Below are positions 34,646 to 47,509 of a stretch of DNA of 64,000 nt, piece after piece. Source of the DNA: Albula goreensis (Eukaryota > Chordata > Actinopteri > Albuliformes > Albulidae); contig CM040744.1 of NCBI GenBank assembly GCA_022829145.1, positions 2,634,501 through 2,698,500 of the forward strand. Reading direction: 5' to 3'. Both the position numbers and the translations under genes were made by a program. Every line of letters starts with the position of its first letter. The stretch's first letter is position 1. The notes beneath the pieces are model-generated. The model saw only the letters and a list, made by a program, of their open reading frames with translations. It searched no databases and was not told the DNA's origin.

Positions 34646-37600
34646 ATCTAGTGACCCCTCCAGGCCCCTCCAGTCCCCTCCAGGCTTGGGAAGTCTGCAA
34701 GTAAGAGCTAAAGATACATTGACACCACTTACCTCCAATGCTATTTGCATGGTGTGATTGGTGTCACACGTGCAGTGTGAAAGATAGCGCCAGCCAATCA
34801 CCACTGAAATCAGAGGAAATCCTGCATGTGACAACTTCCAGCTGGGTCTATGGAGAAAGTCTGCAGTGAGGCTAATCAGGCAGCTTAAATGACTCGCTGT
34901 TAAGCTTTAACTCGCTTATCAGGCAGTTGTGATAAGTCATAGGTGATATGTGTCGCAGGTGTACATACTATACAATACATATCATGCAAATAAAATACAG
35001 GTGGGGAAGACACAGACATTCATTAATTGTACTTCACCCTGTCCTCTATGGCTTCCCTCTGCGACTGAATCCATCCCAGGAGGTTTCAGAACATTTCAAA
35101 CTTCATCACCCCACCAGAAAATTGTTTTATTTTTCATACCATGGGACATTATTTGACATACATGGCTGTCTGGCTGTCTGTGTGTGAGTTTCATATTTTG
35201 GAAACACGCATATTAGGAAAGCACAAGTATATGTGAATGGTTTATGTTGGCTGAGGGGGAATACTGACGAGCAACTTAAGGGGAAGGTGAGTGCATGAAA
35301 CAGTTACCACCCCAGCCAATCAAATGCACCTTTACAAATATGAGGGGAACCAATCATATTGCATCTTATATTTGAGCTCATACCAATGAATCAATACATG
35401 TTTTCCAGTTTAGCCTATGCCAAACCAGGGTGTTCGAGACCACATTGAGCCAAACTGAGGAGTTAGTAACCCTAACATCTCCACAATAAAGATTCAATCA
35501 AGAAATCAACATGATAACAAACTTCACCAGAAATATGACACAGAAGCAACCAGATTCAACAAACACATATCTAATCTGTTACATGGAAAGTTTTTTCCAT
35601 CCCATTCCATCCCACTTTATATGGGTCATGAACTGAATATTTTATAGACACGTGATAATTAAGCCTTTTTTTCCTCTCGACAGATTAACATTTTTCCAGC
35701 AACTATGCATTTTTCTCACGTTCTTTTCTTTGTGTGCAGACAGTTTCCCATGAGAAAGAGCTTGAAAACCTTTCAATTCATGTCATTTTGAAAACGACAT
35801 GAAATGAAATACATTGTGCAGGTCAGCATTTAAACTGTAAACCGTGTCCTGGGAGCCGGGGTTGAGGGTCAGCGATCTTTGAGCGGAAATCTGAATCTGA
35901 CATTGTTCCGAGGAACACATACGCCACTGTTGAGCTGGCTGGAGCAGATTTCGGAATTCTCAGTTTGGGCCTCAGGCAGCCTGTGTTTGAAAACGGGTGC
36001 TTATTTTTCCTTGTCTAAACAGAGAGGGCTAGATTACAGATGCAATTGTTGTACTTTTGCTCCACAGTGATCTCCTAAAAAGTGCATTTGTGAGACAACT
36101 GTAGTTTGAAAAGGATACTATAATTACAACACCGAGTCTCACTACAGAGAGAAAGACACTAGATATCGTACAGATTTGTTATTTCTTATGACGACATACA
36201 TTCGGTAACATTCCCAAAGGTTTTGATTAAAAAGAAACTAAAACATTATTCATCACAGTGTCCTTATTTTCTTAGTGAGTTATTTGTTTTTGCTAGTAAA
36301 GTGATATTTAGGGTGTTTTGTAGACCGGCGGAAGCTACTGAGTAGAAATAAGCAGAGGCAGTATAACACAATGCATGCCCTCTCAGTTAGCGGTGGGCTT
36401 GTCCAGTTTGTGTGGTCAATGTCAGGCCACATCAAGCCACGCCCACCATGCGACTTAAGGCCCCTCCCACAATATCACGCCCCCTAGACCACACCCCCAT
36501 TTTCACATCATCCCACACTGTGATTGGCCCTCAGGAGGGAGGGGGGCAGGCTGCCAGCCATACTGCAAATTACCCAGTGTTAAATCAACTCTGAGATAGT
36601 ACATTTTATCCCTGTTGGTCTTGTACAAGCTTAGCACGGTGAGTTTGAATTAACTGTAAGCGTTTTATTGTGCATGAAAAGACCCTGGTCCAAACACAGA
36701 TGGGCCAGGGCAGTAAATTAACCCTAACCTAAGTCTGACCTTCCTCTCTGCTCCACAACTCACACTGTCCACCAACCATATCCAGGGCAAGCTGGCTTAC
36801 CCACACAGCAACAAAAATTAAATACACGGAGTGCAAAGTTTTGAGTAACAGAATACTATATATTTGGGTGAAGGGTTTGGTACTCCGCAGTGCAAGGTTG
36901 GGGTTAGAGGGTAAGGGGAGGGTTGTAGAGGGGGGTTGATAGGGTTAGAGGTGAAGGGTTGAGGTTGGGTCTTCTTTGTGCTGATGTTCAGGGCTGGTGC
37001 TGTCAGACTTACCTTTTGTGGCTGGATCCTTTTTAGACCTCCACAGGTGGGGCCCCGAGGGCAGTGTGAGTCACATGGCAGAGGATCAAAGCCCTGCTTG
37101 TGTGGCGTTTCTTTGAAGGTCGCCAGACAGCGCCAGTTCTCAGGCCGCAGTTGCAACAGCGCAATTGTTTTACTCATCCTTTTTTGAAAAAAAAAAAAAA
37201 TGTCGAACAGGATCGTGAAATCAGGGTGTTGGCAACTGCTTTTTGATTGGTCAAAGGGTATCAGCTGACAGACACATTTTGGCACAAGGTCGCTGTCTAA
37301 GGCCAGCTTAAGCCTGGTGTTAATGAAAGCCAGCTAATAGACGCCACTCTAAGCATGCTGGGAAGGAAGGGTTAGCAGAAGCTTAATTGAGCTGCATGGG
37401 TGTGCCCCTGTCTTCACCCCCCAGCCTGTCTACTCTCGCAGTACAGTACTTCCTGCCCTCTGCTCGCAACAAACGTGTGTTTTTTTGGGTCTTAAACTCA
37501 TCTGTCACTGTTTTGATTTCCCTGAAGAAATCGGTCACCCCACAGCCATGTGCTTTTTTAACGCTAACTGCAAAGGAACGCAACCAATCAAGAAAATACC

Positions 37601-40600
37601 AGGGAAAGACCACAGACCCGCTGCACCTCTTCGTCATTTTTATCGCATCTTTCCCCTGGGCTAAACACTGCACATCCAAATTTCATTTTGAATTTAACTG
37701 TTTAGTTGAATCACTCAGTACCTGATTAGAGGAGATTTAGGTGATGCGTTTCATTAAGTCTCTAAATGTGGTCATATGGGATCCTCCCTGACACAAATAG
37801 AGGCTCTGGTGAGAAGACACAGGCTGACTGTTGTGTCTGCGTCGCTGGAATGCGCAGCTCCTTCAGACCAACGCTATCACCAGAGAGGATAGCGTCCTGT
37901 TCTGCGGTCGGGGACAGCTCATCGACTGCAGACGAGTGTGGCTTAAAAACTGTCATCACGTACCCGAGTCATTTTAACTCTGAATCACCTCATCACAGCC
38001 GATTCATTCATTCATAGACTCATATATAGATTCATTTATAGTTGGGGTATCTCTGAAATGGGAGAATCACCCATTCGCAGCTGACTCACACATTTGTATT
38101 CGATTCGATTCGCAGGTAATTCACTCATTCACCACTTAATTTTTCATTACTTACTCCAAAATTCAGGTGTGTTTTTAATTGAAGAATCTCCCACCTCACA
38201 GCTAATTCACTCCCTTACAGCCGATTCACTCCTTCACAGCTAAAGCACTCATTCATTACTTGACTTCATCTAGTATGCCGTGATTTGCCTGGATTCTCAC
38301 CAGACTTCAACAAACAGTGTGCAAACTCTTAAGCGTACGCTAACCACTCACACTAACTCTGCCAGTTTTTACGGGCACCGTTTATCATAATAAATGAGAT
38401 GGTGTTATGAAATCCTGAAATACCCCGCTGAAGATCCCCTCAGAATGTTCCCACCGCAGGAACAGAAACCGCCGGTTTAGCGCTTAGCGTTTGCGCCCAT
38501 CTGTGGGGGTTTCCAGCGGCCTCCCTGGCCTGGCTATTGAAGGGCTGCCAGAATCCTAATGTCTGTTTAGGACCTGGAAGTGGTCTATCACTTAATATCT
38601 AGAGTAGAATAAATGTTGCAAAACACTGTTTATCACGGATGCATCCCAGGATTCACAACGTCTGACCAGGGCTCATTTCCTGGAAGAAAACAAGACGTTT
38701 TGTGACCTCACACAGTGCAATGAAAAAACATAGATGCACACAGGTGCATACACACACGCACACACACACTGACCCAAACACTAACACACACTCTCTCACA
38801 CACAGAACCACGTGAGCTTGGTGTGCTTTGATGACACTGAGGATACTGTAAACTGAAAGGCAGCAGGTGCGTGACTGTCAAAGAGGAAACAGTGTTGATG
38901 GTGCCCAGTCACCTCTCTTATTTACCCGCTGAGTAAACCATGTGAGAGAGGAATCGCATTTATTTACCGCCAGCTCGAGGCAGCAGCTTATTTATAATCA
39001 AAGTGCGTCACACTGGAGCTAATACAGCCTTCTAAACTCCGCCTCCTGCAAATAAATACAAACACAATGTAATATTTATCTGTAAGCTGGACTTTTAGGA
39101 CTATCCCCAAACAACCAAACATATTATCGTAATGAACATTTTAGAAAAACAGATGGGGCAGAAACTTAATTTATTCTGCCACATTGTGAGTACATGTATT
39201 GTACACAAGCAATTACTTTCCACAGTTATGACATGGAACTTTTAATGCAACCATTTGAACGGTATTTGAAATTGGTTTTGAAACATTTTGAAAGTGTGCT
39301 GAAGAAACAGCATTGAAGTTGCTAATGTTAAACTGTAGCGATGTAACGCTCGTAATGTGTTTGTAGCAGTGACGGGCAAGGTTCTGGGGTCGGAATATTG
39401 TCATTGTCGCCCATTTACACATAAACACACACCTGTCACATGTCAAGTGACACTACGTTATGTTGACAAGCAACAAAAGGAGAGACTCTGAGTCGCACTG
39501 GCCTTGACTCCTGGCTGCGTCACTGTTTCCATAGCTACGTCACCACGGGCCAGCGTTTTGAGGGATGGCTCGCGGCGGAACATTCCACTGTCCAGTTCTG
39601 GCGAACAGCTGACCGAAGAGGTGGCTTCACGTGTGGGAACACGTCTTCAACCTTTCCCCCCTAGTCAAGGTGGTCCTCAGAAAATATGTGGGTCTGCTTA
39701 TGCCAGTGTTCTCAGGCATGACAACACATGACATGTCCCATGCCAATTTCTTTAGGCACGGATAACATCGTATTTCGAACGGCAACTCGGTAAGTCAAAT
39801 GTAGGACTAGAGCAGCAAAAAGTGCAGGTAAAAGAATAATGAGAAGACACTGTCCTGGAACACCAACATGGAGTTAAACCACTGCAACTACTTTTTAATT
39901 GTGTCTATCTGTTTTTCCATTTGGCAGGCTAGCCGGTCGTTTGGCTCAGAAATAAAGATTTGAACAGCCACTGGTTTGAGGCTGTCTGAGAACTGATCAA
40001 CCTTCACTTGCCAGCTTGTTAATGTTTCCAAACAGTATTCTTTGCCAATAGATCCCAGACATATCCTCAAGTCTGCCCATGACAATATTTCAGTGCCTTT
40101 CTCAATACAAAGAGTGAGGGTCTTTCAGCTCAATGCTCTGCTTTTTGAGTTTGAAATTGATAACAGATGACCAAATAAACAGAAGCAACATATTCAACAT
40201 TTATATTTCACTCAATTTCACAATTTGTACATACATTTACAGAATCGATGAAAAGTTAGTTATACCTGATTTTCTTGGCTTATTCTTATTTAATCTGCAT
40301 AAATAAGACAAACATCCTCTGGCTGGCTACATAACTGGCTACACAACTTGATGTCCTTGTATGAGCATGCTGTGTGTTATAGGGATTTCTGTGTTTTTTG
40401 CCAGTATTTCTTCAAGCTTCGTTGTGCAAACCTTGGTCATGCTAACACAGCCATGTTACTGACCTCTTGTCGCTGGCATATTGAAATGTGGCTTTCCAAA
40501 GCTCCTTTACTCCACGGGTCCCAAGCTGCTACGGTGATACTGCATGAAGCCAAATAAATATGCCGTATGCCCTATGAAGCCATACTTATTCCCTAATCTT

Positions 40601-40605
40601 CCCCA

Positions 40606-40756
40606 AAGAATTACTTTCAAAACGAAAACAGAAATGGTGACAAAAGTCTTCCCAGAAGAATTACTTTCCAAACAAATGCAGAAATGGTGACAAGAGGTCT
40701 TTGCCAAAGAATTACTTGCAAAACAAAGGCAGAAATGGTGACACGAATCTTCGCCT
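40606..40756. repeat. About 51-bp tandem repeat (3 units)
   Basis: AAGAATTACTTTC..AAC.AA + GCAGAAATGGTGACA + GTCTT.CC occurs three times in succession with moderate divergence. Confidence 0.85.
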
Positions 40757-40759
40757 GTA

Positions 40760-42455
40760 CAACACCCCTTCATTTCCTCAGTAATTATTCAAGATTTTTC
40801 ACACTTTACTGAAATGTCGACTTTCAGTGGATCATTGAACAACACCATTTTCAATCAACAGGATGTAGCACATAGGTCAAAAAAACCTCGGGGCCTCCGG
40901 GAGGCTCAAAAGGAAACACGTTCGCCTGGGAGCCCTGAGGTCCAGGTTTAACAATATTATTCTTGGTCTCTCTGAATTTATTGAGGTGCATATATTATGG
41001 AAACGTGAAATTTCCCTTAAAATTTAAAAACAGATAACCACATCAAGCAAACTAAGTATGGGTTAAAACAATAACTGATACAGGTGAATTAGCTTAGCAT
41101 TAAAGAGCTGCTACAAGTGCATAGTCATCAGCGTTGCTGAGTTCGTGCTAAAGTCCTGTTAGCACGACACATGTATTAATGCAGCAAGATATGTGTGAAA
41201 GTTCAGTTAGCTGAGCTGTGCGATAGATCTGTCCCCTTTTTTGCTGGCTCAGGGAAAAAGCGGCAAAGACAAACACAAAACATACACATATATTGCATAT
41301 CTGACATGTAGTATTAATTATTAAACACATGTACATATTTGTAAGCACACTGCAAATACAAATGTACTTTAAACTGTATTTGCATAATTTCACATGGTGG
41401 TTTTCCACGCTGACATAGTAGCAGAAGAGAAATTTTTATTAATAACAATTATTATTATTATTATTATTACAGATTGCTATCTGATGAGCTGATACGCAAG
41501 CCCTGCAAAATATTTCTCAATCAACACTACGATATTGATGCACCATGTCCATATTTGCTCATAAATAAATAAATACACAATAATTGAAAAGACTATATTT
41601 TTATGATATGCATCTAGACTATATGTTCTGTCTTGTTAAACATTTTTGAAATAAAAAAATATTGACATAGAGTTGAATATATTTGCCAATACTTGGGTCT
41701 CATTGTTTGAATCACACAGTTTGGCGTCTGGTGTTTACAATGAAACTGCATACAGACGGTGGAACGGCCCGCAGTAAGTAGGCTAACCATACAATGGAAA
41801 ACCGAGAGTCAGACTCAAGTCCATCGCTACACAGACACAACACTCGGCCGTCCAAGACTCAGTCCCCTCGGTTTCATCAGCGGCTACAGTGTCAACTACA
41901 GCATATTTACTCAGGACGAACTCGCAGAGTTAATGTCCTGTGACAGTATTTCCCATAATGCTCATTCACCAACAAAAAATATTGTCTTTGGGGGGTAATC
42001 GATATGCAGGTTGGACAGCCTCACCACCTAATTCACTGATTTATATAAATTTTAGCAAATTAATCTCATGATCAAAAACATTTAGGGGTACCATACGAAG
42101 ACAAACAAAACATCACATAATAAGAGTGAGCTCAGTACCGAAAGAAAAACCTCTGGGCTTAGCGTTAACTAAAGTGCCTCTTTTCTCTTAAACTAAAAGG
42201 AATTCTCAGAAACCAAAAACCATTTACATATTCACAGCTTGATTAGCAGGCATGCAGCTGTGGAATGTGTCATCTACAAAAAATCATTCCGCTACAACGA
42301 AACCAACTTTAAAATGAAAAAATGGCAGTTTGTTTTCTGTCACATACATGGGGTCCCTCTCAGAACGCCCACTGTTTTTGACAGCTACTCCTCCTTCAGG
42401 TGACATCTCATCCTTTTAATCACTTGATTTTAAACATGAAGCATAAAGATAAAAA
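40760..42455. other. No gene seen
   Basis: No exon recognised. An (ATT)n run lies near 41445-41470. Confidence 0.55.
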
Positions 42456-42473
42456 AGTGTGTGTGTGTGTGTA

Positions 42474-43005
42474 CAGTGAGGTCCAAAAGTCTGAAACATT
42501 TATTTTTTCAAACTTTTTTCATGTAAACCACAAAATCAACAGGAAAAAAAAGGATTTTGAAAATTGTAAAATGTAAAAGAAAGGTAATGACATTTAAAAT
42601 TAAGAAATATTAAAATTATCCTGCACTAATTGTATGTCGTATTTAAGCAAATATTTGACATTGACCATGTTAACTCCTTTGTACAGAAGGTCAGACCCCA
42701 TCAAACATTAATGAGAGCATTTAAAAGCCTAGAAAGTTTTGTGAACTTAAAGACCATGTGATAACATGGATCATCAGGTTTTGCACAAACTTGTTGAGTC
42801 CATGCCAGCTCCAGTGCACCCTGTCATTAAAGCAATAGGGGGACATACCGAAAACTAAGACACTCTGAAATTCATGTACATCAAAGACTAATCCTTTCAC
42901 TCAGATTGGTAATATAATTTGTAATGAAACATGTTGTATTAAATTATAAAAGAATGCAGAATAGAAGCACTTCCAGTGGTGGTCTCAGACTTGTGGACCC
43001 CAATG
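42474..43005 (+). mobile_element. Tc1/mariner MITE with intact ends and TA duplication
   Basis: The left end CAGTGAGGTCCAAAAGTCTG (AAAC) and the right end, reversed, CATTGGGGTCCACAAGTCTG (AGAC) are inverted repeats. TA flanks both sides (42472-42473 and 43006-43007), the Tc1/mariner target duplication. At 532 bp it is an internal-deletion derivative. Confidence 0.88.
42787..42858 (+). pseudogene. C-terminal remnant of a Tc1-like transposase
   Basis: One frame reads KLVESMPAPVHPVIKAIGGH + TEN and a stop, the usual end of Tc1-like transposases. The rest of the enzyme, including the catalytic aspartates, is gone. Confidence 0.8.
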
Positions 43006-43034
43006 TATGTGTGTGTGTGTGTATGTGTGTGTTT

Positions 43035-46000
43035 GGTGTGAATGATTCTGTGTGCTAAATCTTAGTACCATAACCTATAACAATAGGCAAACGATAGACA
43101 AACAGGAGGATCTTTGATGGTTTCCATGTAAAACCATCACAGGTGTCTTTTAATGAAGTTAGTTTCACTTCTCACACTGTAAAATAAAATCCTAACTTTT
43201 GAAGACACAAAGAAAAGACTGTTATATATCAATTTTTTTGTTTCAGTTTCTCAGGTGACTGTAAGGATGACTCAATGATCTCATTTACCGTCAGGCTCAC
43301 TGATGAAATATGAAAACCAAACATAGTTTCACAGCTGATAGGATATCTGCTGCAGATACCTGCTCTGGCACGTTGGAGTGGGCTAGTGCATTATGGGAAA
43401 TGAATAAAACCTTATTTATAAAGCGTTTTGACTTTGATGGAAGATGTTTTTGGTATGCAAGCTGTTGTGAAAGGCAGACCCTGTTCTGACTAATAGGTGT
43501 GGGAAACCCATGGAGGGCAAGTCATGACCGACTAAGCAACTATGGCATTACAGCTCATGTTTTACTCAGGGTAAAAACTTTGGGTATCGTTTACATTTTT
43601 TATCATTTACATGTGGCGGAAATCCAAGGATGTGTACAAGATGCAGTCTGCTTTCTGTTTTGTTGATGTTTCCCCCAAGGGCTATGATCGCACTAAACTG
43701 TTTATCAGTAAACAATTTTGTTACGAGCACAATTTGTTTTTGCTCTTTAGGAGGGTGTGCCAGGGCTTGTAACCAAAAGCATCGAGTGGCGTGTTTAAAA
43801 TTCACATCTCACACCATGAAAAATTGTCCAATCAGGAGTCACCGTGATGGCATGCTACAACCCGATGTCCCTCACTGGATCATTCTTATGTTATTTTACT
43901 TTTATTTATTCTCTGTTTACCCTCGATAAAAGACCTATTGAGGTTATAATCTCAAGAGGGAACAGTCCAAGAAAGCATCATATTCCAACACAAATACAAA
44001 AAGTGTACACAGGACAACGTTAAAATGGAATACAGTAAAACTACGATGTAAAAATCAGTTAAGTAGCAGGCATCTTAGAAAACAGCTACAATCCTCATTC
44101 GCTGTTTTGAGAAAGAATCCTTTGAGCTCAGCAAAAGCTGTTAGCTCATCCAGTTTTATCTGTTCCGGTATCAGCTTCTAGTGCCAAGGTGCATGGCAAT
44201 CGCAAGCTAGAGCTGTCTTCCCGAGTTCAGAGCACGGACGGGGAGCTTACGGGCTTCGTGATGTTGTTCTCACGTTGAACGCGACCAAGGTTTGACCCCC
44301 GGGCTAAACAGCCACTCCGCAGTGTGTGGTCATGTGACCGGCACTGGGGTCTCATGGACCCTATCCATCACACTCCGGTGAGTTGCTTCCCAAAGTTAAT
44401 ACTCTTTGGATGTTGACTGTTTGTGTTTCTAGATTAATGTTCAGCCAAGCACTCTTCTGGGGCCATGGTGAAGTTGACTTTATTCAAAGGAAAAATGATA
44501 AATTTTGGCACATGGCCAACCTTTGGGAGTCTGGTGCTCTGGTGGCAGCCTAAAGCATGAAAACATATTTCATGTATAGAGGCCATACTTCTACATGCAA
44601 TACAACAGAGTATCTGAGAAATTCAGTCACATTACTTTTTTTTTCATCTGTTGGTTGGTACTCTTGTGTCCAAGGACCCCTGTCCAGCTCTCTGGACTTT
44701 TGCAATAGACTTTTCCACACAATGGATTCCAGATAGGGCGTTGGTCCAATTTTGGGCACCTGTTGAAGTCATAATGGGGCGTGGGAATTCTACAGTCAAA
44801 GGCAGTATCCCTGGTTATGCTACCCACCCTGCTGACCAGCTACTGACATCCAAACGATTAACCGGTAAAGCACCTCTTACATAGACGTGACGTTTTGAAA
44901 TGAACCTTAATTAACCTGTGAATAAATCTCCATGGATAAAACTATGTTAGTCACTCTACTCTACTGAAGCTCTGCTGAAACTCTTGAGCGTTTGATTCAT
45001 TTCTTTGCAGGCCTCAGCTTGACATGGCTGTTCCTAAAAAAACTCTCAGATGTTTCTTTTTGTTACTCATGTTACCCTGCCTCTTTCTTTTTTCACCTCT
45101 TGGCTCTTTATACCATCCTTGCCTTTCATTATGTTTTGCCTTCTTGCTTAAATAAAACATCTTAAAACATTTGGAACACTGCCACACATTTCTCAGAATG
45201 GTCAATGTAATGAGCGGGGAATTATGGGAAATGGAGTTAATGTGGCATTGTTTATGTCTCAAATTAGATGGAACTATATTCAGAAAGGTCATTGCAGCTG
45301 TACTGAAGACTACTGAAGCAGGAAGACTTCTGGGGTCTCCAATCAAACCCCAGAAGATCGTCACATTAGACCCTGTACAGCAGCTATATGTATCTGAGCT
45401 GCTAATCACTGTTCTGGTTCACTACTGCCCCTCCTACATCCGTTCTGGCCCTGCCTTTTGTGGGCGGGGTTCCCAGACGGGATTGTGCCAGTAGTTACAC
45501 CAAACCGACTGCTCCACCAGGCTGCCAAGCCCAAAGGCTGGTTACATCAAACTGTATCTCTCTGTCCCCTCTTAATGAATCTGTTCAACACCTGCAGGTC
45601 GGACAGGTTAAAATATTTATTTGTAAACTATCTGTTATCTTTGGCATTGCTCTTTTCTTGCTCAATTTCCTTGTCTATAGAAATGTATTAATCATTTGTT
45701 TAATAGTACGGACCTAAAGGACCAGGTGACTCAGCATTTTGGATTTTTTAACTATAAATCTCCCTGTTGTTGGAAAATGGTGTTACAAACTGACCCAAAT
45801 CTTAAAATAAATCGTTTGTGTAAAGGCCTATTGTTTGAATTCCTCCTAAAACCGTTTCCTACAGACACGAATACACACCCCATGGGACACATTCACTTCA
45901 ATCAATGTTCATCTGTGGAATTTATGGCACAGATGTTTCACTATAGCATCACCACATAGCTGCAGGATCCTCTATGCCCACACGTAACTGTGTTGTTTCA

Positions 46001-46320
46001 AACTGCAGTCACTCGGGATGAATGTTTTCAAACGGCGCCACGCGAATGTTTGAAGACAGCGGTAAAACAACCAATGCGCCGCTGCAGAGAAAGGCAGCCC
46101 TTAATCTGGGTTTTTTTCCCACCCGTAATTTTGCTCCCCCGCTGAAGTTTGGGCAGAAGGCCCAGGATTGGTTGGCTAGTGTGCCTGTGTGGCCCCACCC
46201 CCAAAACGCGATGAGAATCAGAGGCTCCAGATGTTGGCACATTCAGGAAAGCGACTGACACAGTTTCTATTTTCACAGTTTTGGAACGCCACTCATTTAC
46301 ACAGCTGGCTATTTCACCAA
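43035..46320. other. No gene seen
   Basis: No conserved coding segment recognised. Several open frames of 60-130 codons occur on both strands but carry no family motif and overlap one another. Confidence 0.5.
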
Positions 46321-46329
46321 AACAATTTA

Positions 46330-46455
46330 GGGTTCAGCACCTTCCACAAGGGTACAACAGAAGTGCCCTACCAGGGAGCAGAACCCACAATCTGTATGTT
46401 AGAATGTTGGAGTTCCTGTTGGCTCCTTAACCATCACACTACAACGGCTGCCCAT
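46330..46455 (+). mobile_element. SINE-like fragment
   Basis: GGGTTCAGCACCTTCCACAA + GGGTACAACAGAAGTGCCCT + ACCAGGGAGCAGAACCC..CCTTAACCATCACACTAC is a diverged copy of a common teleost repeat related in layout to the one at 13341. Confidence 0.55.
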
Positions 46456-46459
46456 AAAG

Positions 46460-47175
46460 TTACAAAGTGTATTCAGTTCTCTCAAAAGTACAATTTTTCC
46501 CATGTTGGATTTAAACTTGCACACCCTTGAGTTTTGAGACCAGCTATCTAAACCAAAGCAAGCCACATGGTTGAGCAAGCAGGATGACTGTTCTCCCAGA
46601 TGTATACAGGACAGCCTGGAGCTTTCGCTGGCAGTACTGCAGTCCCTGCTTTCTGTTTTCCTTTCACAAGTGGACTGCACTGTGTTTGTCTCGGCCATAT
46701 GACCACTCATCTCTCTCGCTGAAAAGCAGCAGTGCGGTTGTGTGGTCCCACATCTGACTATATTCAGGCCCCAAGCCCAACATTCTGAAACCTGAATCCG
46801 GACGCTTTTCTGTATTCCTTTTGCACGTCATCCGAAACTATCTCCCTATTTAGTATTAGTTTGTGCCTCAAATTGATTCATTTGTTGCTTATTACTTTTC
46901 CTTGAATCTCAGTCGGTCCAACAAAGTGACTGAAAACCTTATTTGTCATTTTCCTAAAATCTCATTGTTACAATGGTGACAGTAAGTCAGTAAGACACCG
47001 CCATAAGAGAATGTTTCTAAACTGCGAGTGGATTTTGTTCAGTCAGACATTCACGGGGGGAGAGGGTGGGGCTGGTGGTGCGTTTGAATGCACAGATGTC
47101 CTGCTCTCTATGGTTGGCTCAATGGCCACCCGGCGAGCCAAACCTATGAGGACAGAAGACCATTAGAGAGAGCCG
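46460..47175. other. No gene seen
   Basis: Non-coding; nothing recognised. Confidence 0.5.
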
Positions 47176-47180
47176 TTAGC

Positions 47181-47508
47181 ACCCAGGGCAGGACTGGAGG
47201 CGCAAACACAGCTAAGCGTGTTAGCATCCTGCACAGAGCAGAACAAAGCTCACAGAACCATGCACCAGTTCTATCCCTTAAATAACCAATGTACTTTTGC
47301 AAAACTCTCTGTTCGCTTACTGGCAGAGGCTATGCTCGTGTTCCACCCAGAGCAGGACTGGAGGTGCAAACACAGCTAAGCGTGTTAGCATCCCACACAG
47401 AGCAGAACAAAGCTCACAGAACCATGCACTAGTTCTATCCCTTAAATAACCAATGTACTTTAAAAAAAACATTGTTTGCTTACTGGCAGAAGCTATGCTC
47501 ATGTTCAC
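47181..47508. repeat. 164-bp tandem duplication
   Basis: ACCCAGRGCAGGACTGGAGG ... CCTTAAATAACCAATGTACT ... CTTACTGGCAGARGCTATGC occurs twice, starts at 47181 and 47345. The copies differ at a small number of bases and by a short A-run, so the duplication is fairly recent. Confidence 0.9.
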
Positions 47509-47509
47509 C

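Larger units (their letters stand above)
30810..40600. other. Long gene-free block
   Basis: No exon with family motifs, tRNA or other RNA gene was recognised across about 9.8 kb on either strand. Small items seen: C-runs near 31160, a GA-rich purine tract at about 32580-32690, T/A homopolymers near 33650 and 37185, a decayed repeat of ATTCACTC-type words at about 38000-38260, and a short CA tract near 38750. A distal regulatory element or a diverged exon could be missed by reading alone. Confidence 0.5.
42457..43032. repeat. (TG)n microsatellite split by a Tc1-type insertion
   Basis: GT runs occur at 42457-42471 and again from 43006. The element at 42474-43005 sits between them. Confidence 0.8.

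Noticed and set aside
37988-38260. Possible tandem array of ATTCACTC words
   Set aside because: Too irregular to define a unit length; noted only as a decayed simple repeat.
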